Of a stretch of 64,000 nt of DNA, positions 59,230-64,000 are shown one piece after another; the stretch's first letter is position 1; the number at the start of each line of letters is the position of its first letter. A program made the translations under genes and the position numbers. The notes beneath the pieces are model-generated. The model did no database searches. It saw nothing but the letters and a program-made list of their open reading frames with translations, and was not told where the DNA came from. The stretch comes from Coriaria nepalensis (Eukaryota; Streptophyta; Magnoliopsida; Cucurbitales; Coriariaceae), in assembly GCA_027186245.1 (NCBI GenBank), contig CP114490.1:201001-265000 (forward strand). Direction: 5' to 3'.

Positions 59230-60980
59230 TTCTTAACATGGCTTTCTTCAAGGTCGCTCCATAATGGAGTCCATGGGTCTAGCTCATGAGTTATCTAGAG
59301 ACTTGGGGAAGAAGGTAGATTGTGGGAATGTTATTTCCTATGATCGGATGGAATGGTCATTCCTTTATTTTATTCTTCATAATTTTTGCTTTTCTCCTCT
59401 TCTTTGTAGGGTTATCTCAATTACTAAAGGGGGGTAAATTTATAGGTTGTTTTTTAAGGAGTTTACAAAGGTTGGTTTCAGGGTAGTCGAGGTCTTGGAT
59501 AGGGGGATTCGATTACTCCTATGGAGTTTACAGTAGCTTAGGAATGGCTTAGCAGAAGCATTACAAATGCAGTTCAATCCGGATCAATCACTCCTTACAA
59601 ATCCAAGAGTACTTGCCCCATTATTTCTCATCTGCTTTTAACAGAGGACACACTGATATTCACATATGGTGGCATTCAATATATCCAAGGTTCAATGAAT
59701 ATTATCCACCTGTATGAGAAAGCCTCTGGGTCAACGGGTTAATTTCTAAAAGAAATTTTTACGTCTATGCAAATTGCCCTATTATGAGAAATAATATGAT
59801 TGCTCATTGTACCGGATTTCAAAAAGGCACAATTCCTTTCATTTAACTTAGGATTCCTATATTGTACGGCCATATTAAAATTTCCCATTTCCAGGACTTG
59901 ATGGACAAGATCTGGGCCAAACTAGACGGATGGAAATCACATCTCCTTTCTAGCGGTGGCAAGCTTATACTCATTAAACATGTTCTATCCTCCATTCCCC
60001 TTCATCTTCTAGCTTCGGTTTCGGTCCCTAAGAAAGTGCTTTTTAACTTATAATTGCTCATGGCTATATTTTTTTGGGGTTCTCGTGATGGAGAATAAAA
60101 GAGTCATTAGGTCTTGTGGGATTCTATATGTAAGCCAACGAAGTCAGGAGGTTTGGGTCTTAGGAGTCTAAAAGATATCCAGACAGCGTTCTCGCTGAAG
60201 AGAATATGGAATCTTATGCATGGGAATTCTTTATGGTGCAAGTTCATGGAATCTAAGTACACGCACCATCTCCCCGTTTCTCAGCAATGTTTCTAGCTCC
60301 AAGATATGGAAAGAAATGGTGGAGAATATTCGTGCTTTTCGGGATCATCAAAGGTGGATTATAGGGAACGGTAAGACAACCACTTTCTGGCATGATAATT
60401 GGGGTGTTGGTCTTCTTTCCAATTCGCTGGACAATCTCGCTCTTACCTCTGTCATGGAAGCGGCTAGAAATAAAATCTGGTTGCATGAGAACATCCATCA
60501 CGAACTCATAACGCACATTGAATCAGCTATCACTCCCTTCAATTCTGAGGATGATACTATCGTATGGACACCTAGCAAAAACGGGCTTGTTACTGTCAAG
60601 TCAGCGTGGTCAGCTTTGGTGGGTCAAACTAATGGTGTTTCTCCTTCTAATTTTCTGGGAGATACGGTTGGCTAGGAATTCTCTCCCCTTTGATGGAAAG
60701 AAAATACATCCAGATTTTATCATTCAAAAGGTTCTCTACTGGGTTCGAGACATTACCTGTTCTTGGTCTAATCTCTGGCCTTCTTCAACGCTGGATGGAC
60801 AGATTCTACATGACTTGGGTTGTAGAACGTCCCGTTCATCCTTCAGACTCCCTACTCTTTGCGTTTGGCAAAATCCTCCGCCTGGTTTCTACAAATTAAA
60901 TGTGGATGGTTCGTTTGTTCGTTACGCTGGACTGTCTGGTTATGGAGGTTTTTGGTGCCGGATGATTCAGGTATGATGTG
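59230..60980 (+). mobile_element. degenerate LINE (non-LTR) retrotransposon, 3' part of the polyprotein
   Basis: Broken frames follow the order of a plant LINE ORF2. A reverse transcriptase part lies at about 59250-59560 (MESMGLAHELSRDLGKKV, YDRMEWSFL and a relic of the RGLRQGD motif). The thumb region at about 59860-60055 contains LSSGGKLILIKHVLSSIPLH. Next is SGGLGLRSLKDIQTAFSLKR (about 60135-60215). The zinc-binding region (60300-60640) contains RWIIGNGKTTTFWHDNW and VTVKSAWSALVG. A part of an RNase H domain near 60886-60950 begins FYKLNVDGSFVRY. Many stops and frameshifts make it inactive. The endonuclease end, the first RT motifs and the poly-A tail are not seen, so the ends are approximate. 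Confidence 0.85.
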
Positions 60981-61293
60981 TGTGGCTTCTAATCATAATT
61001 ATCATAATTACAGAACAAGAATCATATATATATATACTCATCGACAAGTTAGATCAACCATATGTATGTTCAAGCACAAAAAGACATTACGATTTCACTC
61101 CCGACCAAAATTCATGAGCTCCTTTCTTACCCTACACACAATTATTATAAGAGCATTTGCTTTTGCTATTTAAATTGGAGTAAATTTAGTAAATAAGTCA
61201 CGATTAAAATTATATTCTATATTTATCTCATTATATTATGAATTCAACCAATATTCTAAAATTTACGACTCACGACCGAATCTCTAATTTCCA

Positions 61294-61298
61294 AAAAT

Positions 61299-61325
<27 letters not shown>
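61294..61325. repeat. (AAAT)n microsatellite
   Basis: About eight AAAT units. Confidence 0.9.
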
Positions 61326-61329
<4 letters not shown>

Positions 61330-62125
61330 GAGTCAAAATGGTCAAGTTTGACTGCTCCGTAAGTAAAGTCTCCCCACAGAAATTGTATTTGTCAAAGTGA
61401 CGAAGTTACCCCTCATTTTTTTACAAGATCCTGGGTAGGAAAGTAAAGTAGTATTTTCTCTGTTTTCTCATTCATTTGGTTCTGATCAACAACTATTCTT
61501 GGACTTTTGTATACAAGAAGATCACATGTGAAAACGAGAGATGACCAATAGTATTATGCCGCGTGTTCAGAATGTAAATGTCACTTTTGCCAGCCGAAGG
61601 TTCCATCCAAAGTTGACAAAAGAACCTACGTATATCGAAATTACTATATTACCCCTTCATTCACTAACTTATTTATTTATTTATTATTATTTTATCTTCT
61701 TCATTCCCTTAAAACTATATTTACTCTTATAAAAAGTGGTCGGCTTTTAAATTGGTGAAAGTGCTTCTTGTTTAATTGAATTTTTAACACATCTATAATT
61801 GCTTGCTTAAAACACAAGAAAAAAAAACAAAAACAAAAACAAAAATAAATAAATAAAAGAGTAAAGTGATTAATATCAAAACAAATTGTCCAAAAATGGA
61901 AACATGAATAAAACAACTTCCCATTTTCTTGTTCCAAATTCTTGATTGAAAATCTCAAGCTAGCTTGGAGAAGATGCTGTAAATTAGGTGGAAATTTAAT
62001 TAAAACATATATGAAATTATTATAAAATAATAATAATAATAATAAGTAAATAAATAAATATTAATTAAGACATTTTCAACGGTGATTAGTTGTGAGATTT
62101 TGGATATTTTGGGAAAACTAAAAAT

Positions 62126-62156
<31 letters not shown>

Positions 62157-62167
62157 CATCATCATCT
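62126..62167. repeat. (CT)n (CAT)n compound microsatellite
   Basis: About twelve CT units directly followed by five to six CAT units, in the presumed CDPK promoter. Confidence 0.9.
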
Positions 62168-62731
62168 AAGCAAGAGCGAGTGAAAAGTTACTCCTCCCCG
62201 CCCCTCTCCTCCCGCGGGTAAAAGTTTGACTCCCTCTTCGTCCCTTTTGAAATCCAATTTGCCGGATTCTTATGCAATCCTAAATTCCTCTACTCGTCTT
62301 CTTCAATCTTCTTACCCTCTATAAACTCCTTCTCCGATCTTCTTCCTCAACCATTTCCGAGCTCTTGATTTCTCTCAATTCTTGTTGATGTGCCTGTTAT
62401 GCCTATCAGGATCCGTTTTCTCGGTCAATTAATTAATTAACCTCTTTTTGTCAGCTTCCTGGGAGGTTGGAGAAGTTTCCGATTTTCCCTAGGGGCTTTC
62501 CGTCTCTGTTTGAATTTTCTATTCGCATGTAACAGTTATTATTTTGAATACGTGCTGCGGAATTGGAGCTGGACTCTGGATCTTGATTTGTGATCAACGA
62601 TCGGGTATTATTCTTCTGTTGGACTTATTTGGATTCAGCTGACCTTCGTTTTCGCTCTACGTTGTGGAGAATCTGAAATCAATAGAAGAATAATTGTTGT
62701 GCGTGGAAATCGAGGTTGATTTGATTATTCG

Positions 62732-63890
<1,159 letters not shown>

Positions 63891-64000
63891 TAGTATTGAG
63901 TTGGAATAAAAAGAGGAAAATAAGAAAACATTACCTCATGTATGCTTCTTTCTTCCCTTCACTTACATTTACTTTCATGATTATCTGTACTTCCATGTAG

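Larger units (their letters stand above)
60981..62731. other. intergenic and 5' leader of the CDPK gene
   Basis: AT-rich with (AAAT)n at 61294-61325, AAT/AAAT units at about 62026-62061 and a CT tract followed by CAT units at 62126-62167. From about 62170 the sequence is a CT-rich, GC-higher leader of the kinase gene. No other gene is seen. Confidence 0.6.

Overview
This is eudicot nuclear DNA. The genes are interrupted by short AT-rich introns, the spacers are AT-rich, and the proteins are plant-specific: GASA/snakin, SDP1 lipase, NTRC, CHLH, class B HSF, STELLO, DUF642 and CDPK. The species cannot be named from sequence alone. All exon models below were built by hand, from frame continuity, splice sites and remembered family sequence.

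Layout. 1.8-2.5 kb GASA peptide (+). 4-7 kb SDP1 triacylglycerol lipase (+). 8.3-8.9 kb CML35/36-like calcium sensor (+). 9.5 kb U3 snoRNA pseudogene. 9.7-10.4 kb small coiled-coil protein (+). 10.8-12.5 kb unresolved minus-strand locus with an internal duplication. 12.9-14.3 kb UUAT-type nucleotide-sugar transporter (+). 15.3-16.7 kb dead SEN54 (tRNA-splicing endonuclease) copy carrying a piece of plastid trnI. 17.3-19.0 kb UGT93/zeatin O-glucosyltransferase-like gene (-). 22.2-24.1 kb GT61 glycosyltransferase (+). 24.55-25.15 kb MADS-box relic. 25.4-27.1 kb SIN2 mitochondrial GTPase (+). 27.6-30.6 kb NTRC (-). 33.3-34.9 kb HSFB3-like factor (+). 36.5-38.8 kb ABCA1 relic (-). 39.3-40.5 kb frameshifted gene of unknown function. 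41.3-44.1 kb CTU2 (-) head to head with 44.9-46.8 kb exosome RRP43 (+). 47.9-52.6 kb CHLH/GUN5 (+). 53.0-56.0 kb STELLO (-). 56.56 kb complete U3 snoRNA gene (+). 57.0-58.3 kb DUF642 cell-wall protein (-). 59.2-61.0 kb LINE relic. 62.7-64.0 kb 5' part of a calcium-dependent protein kinase, cut by the window end.

No operon-like cooperation is expected in a plant nuclear segment, but the gene order is informative. From memory, GT61-SIN2-NTRC-HSFB3-ABCA1-STELLO-DUF642-CDPK follows Arabidopsis At2g41640-At2g41860. STELLO, SEN54, the CDPK and an SDP1 paralogue also fall in the At3g57 homeologous block. CTU2, RRP43 and CHLH interrupt that order. Within the conserved block ABCA1 and SEN54 have decayed while their neighbours stayed intact.

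The most notable observations are four GC-AG introns in four neighbouring genes (one with a tandem GC/GT donor that could change the NTRC C-terminus), a U3 snoRNA gene with a Pol III-type promoter plus a decayed sister copy 47 kb away, the plastid tRNA fragment inside the SEN54 relic, and the Q-loop deletion in the ABCA1 relic. I saw no clearly new biological system.
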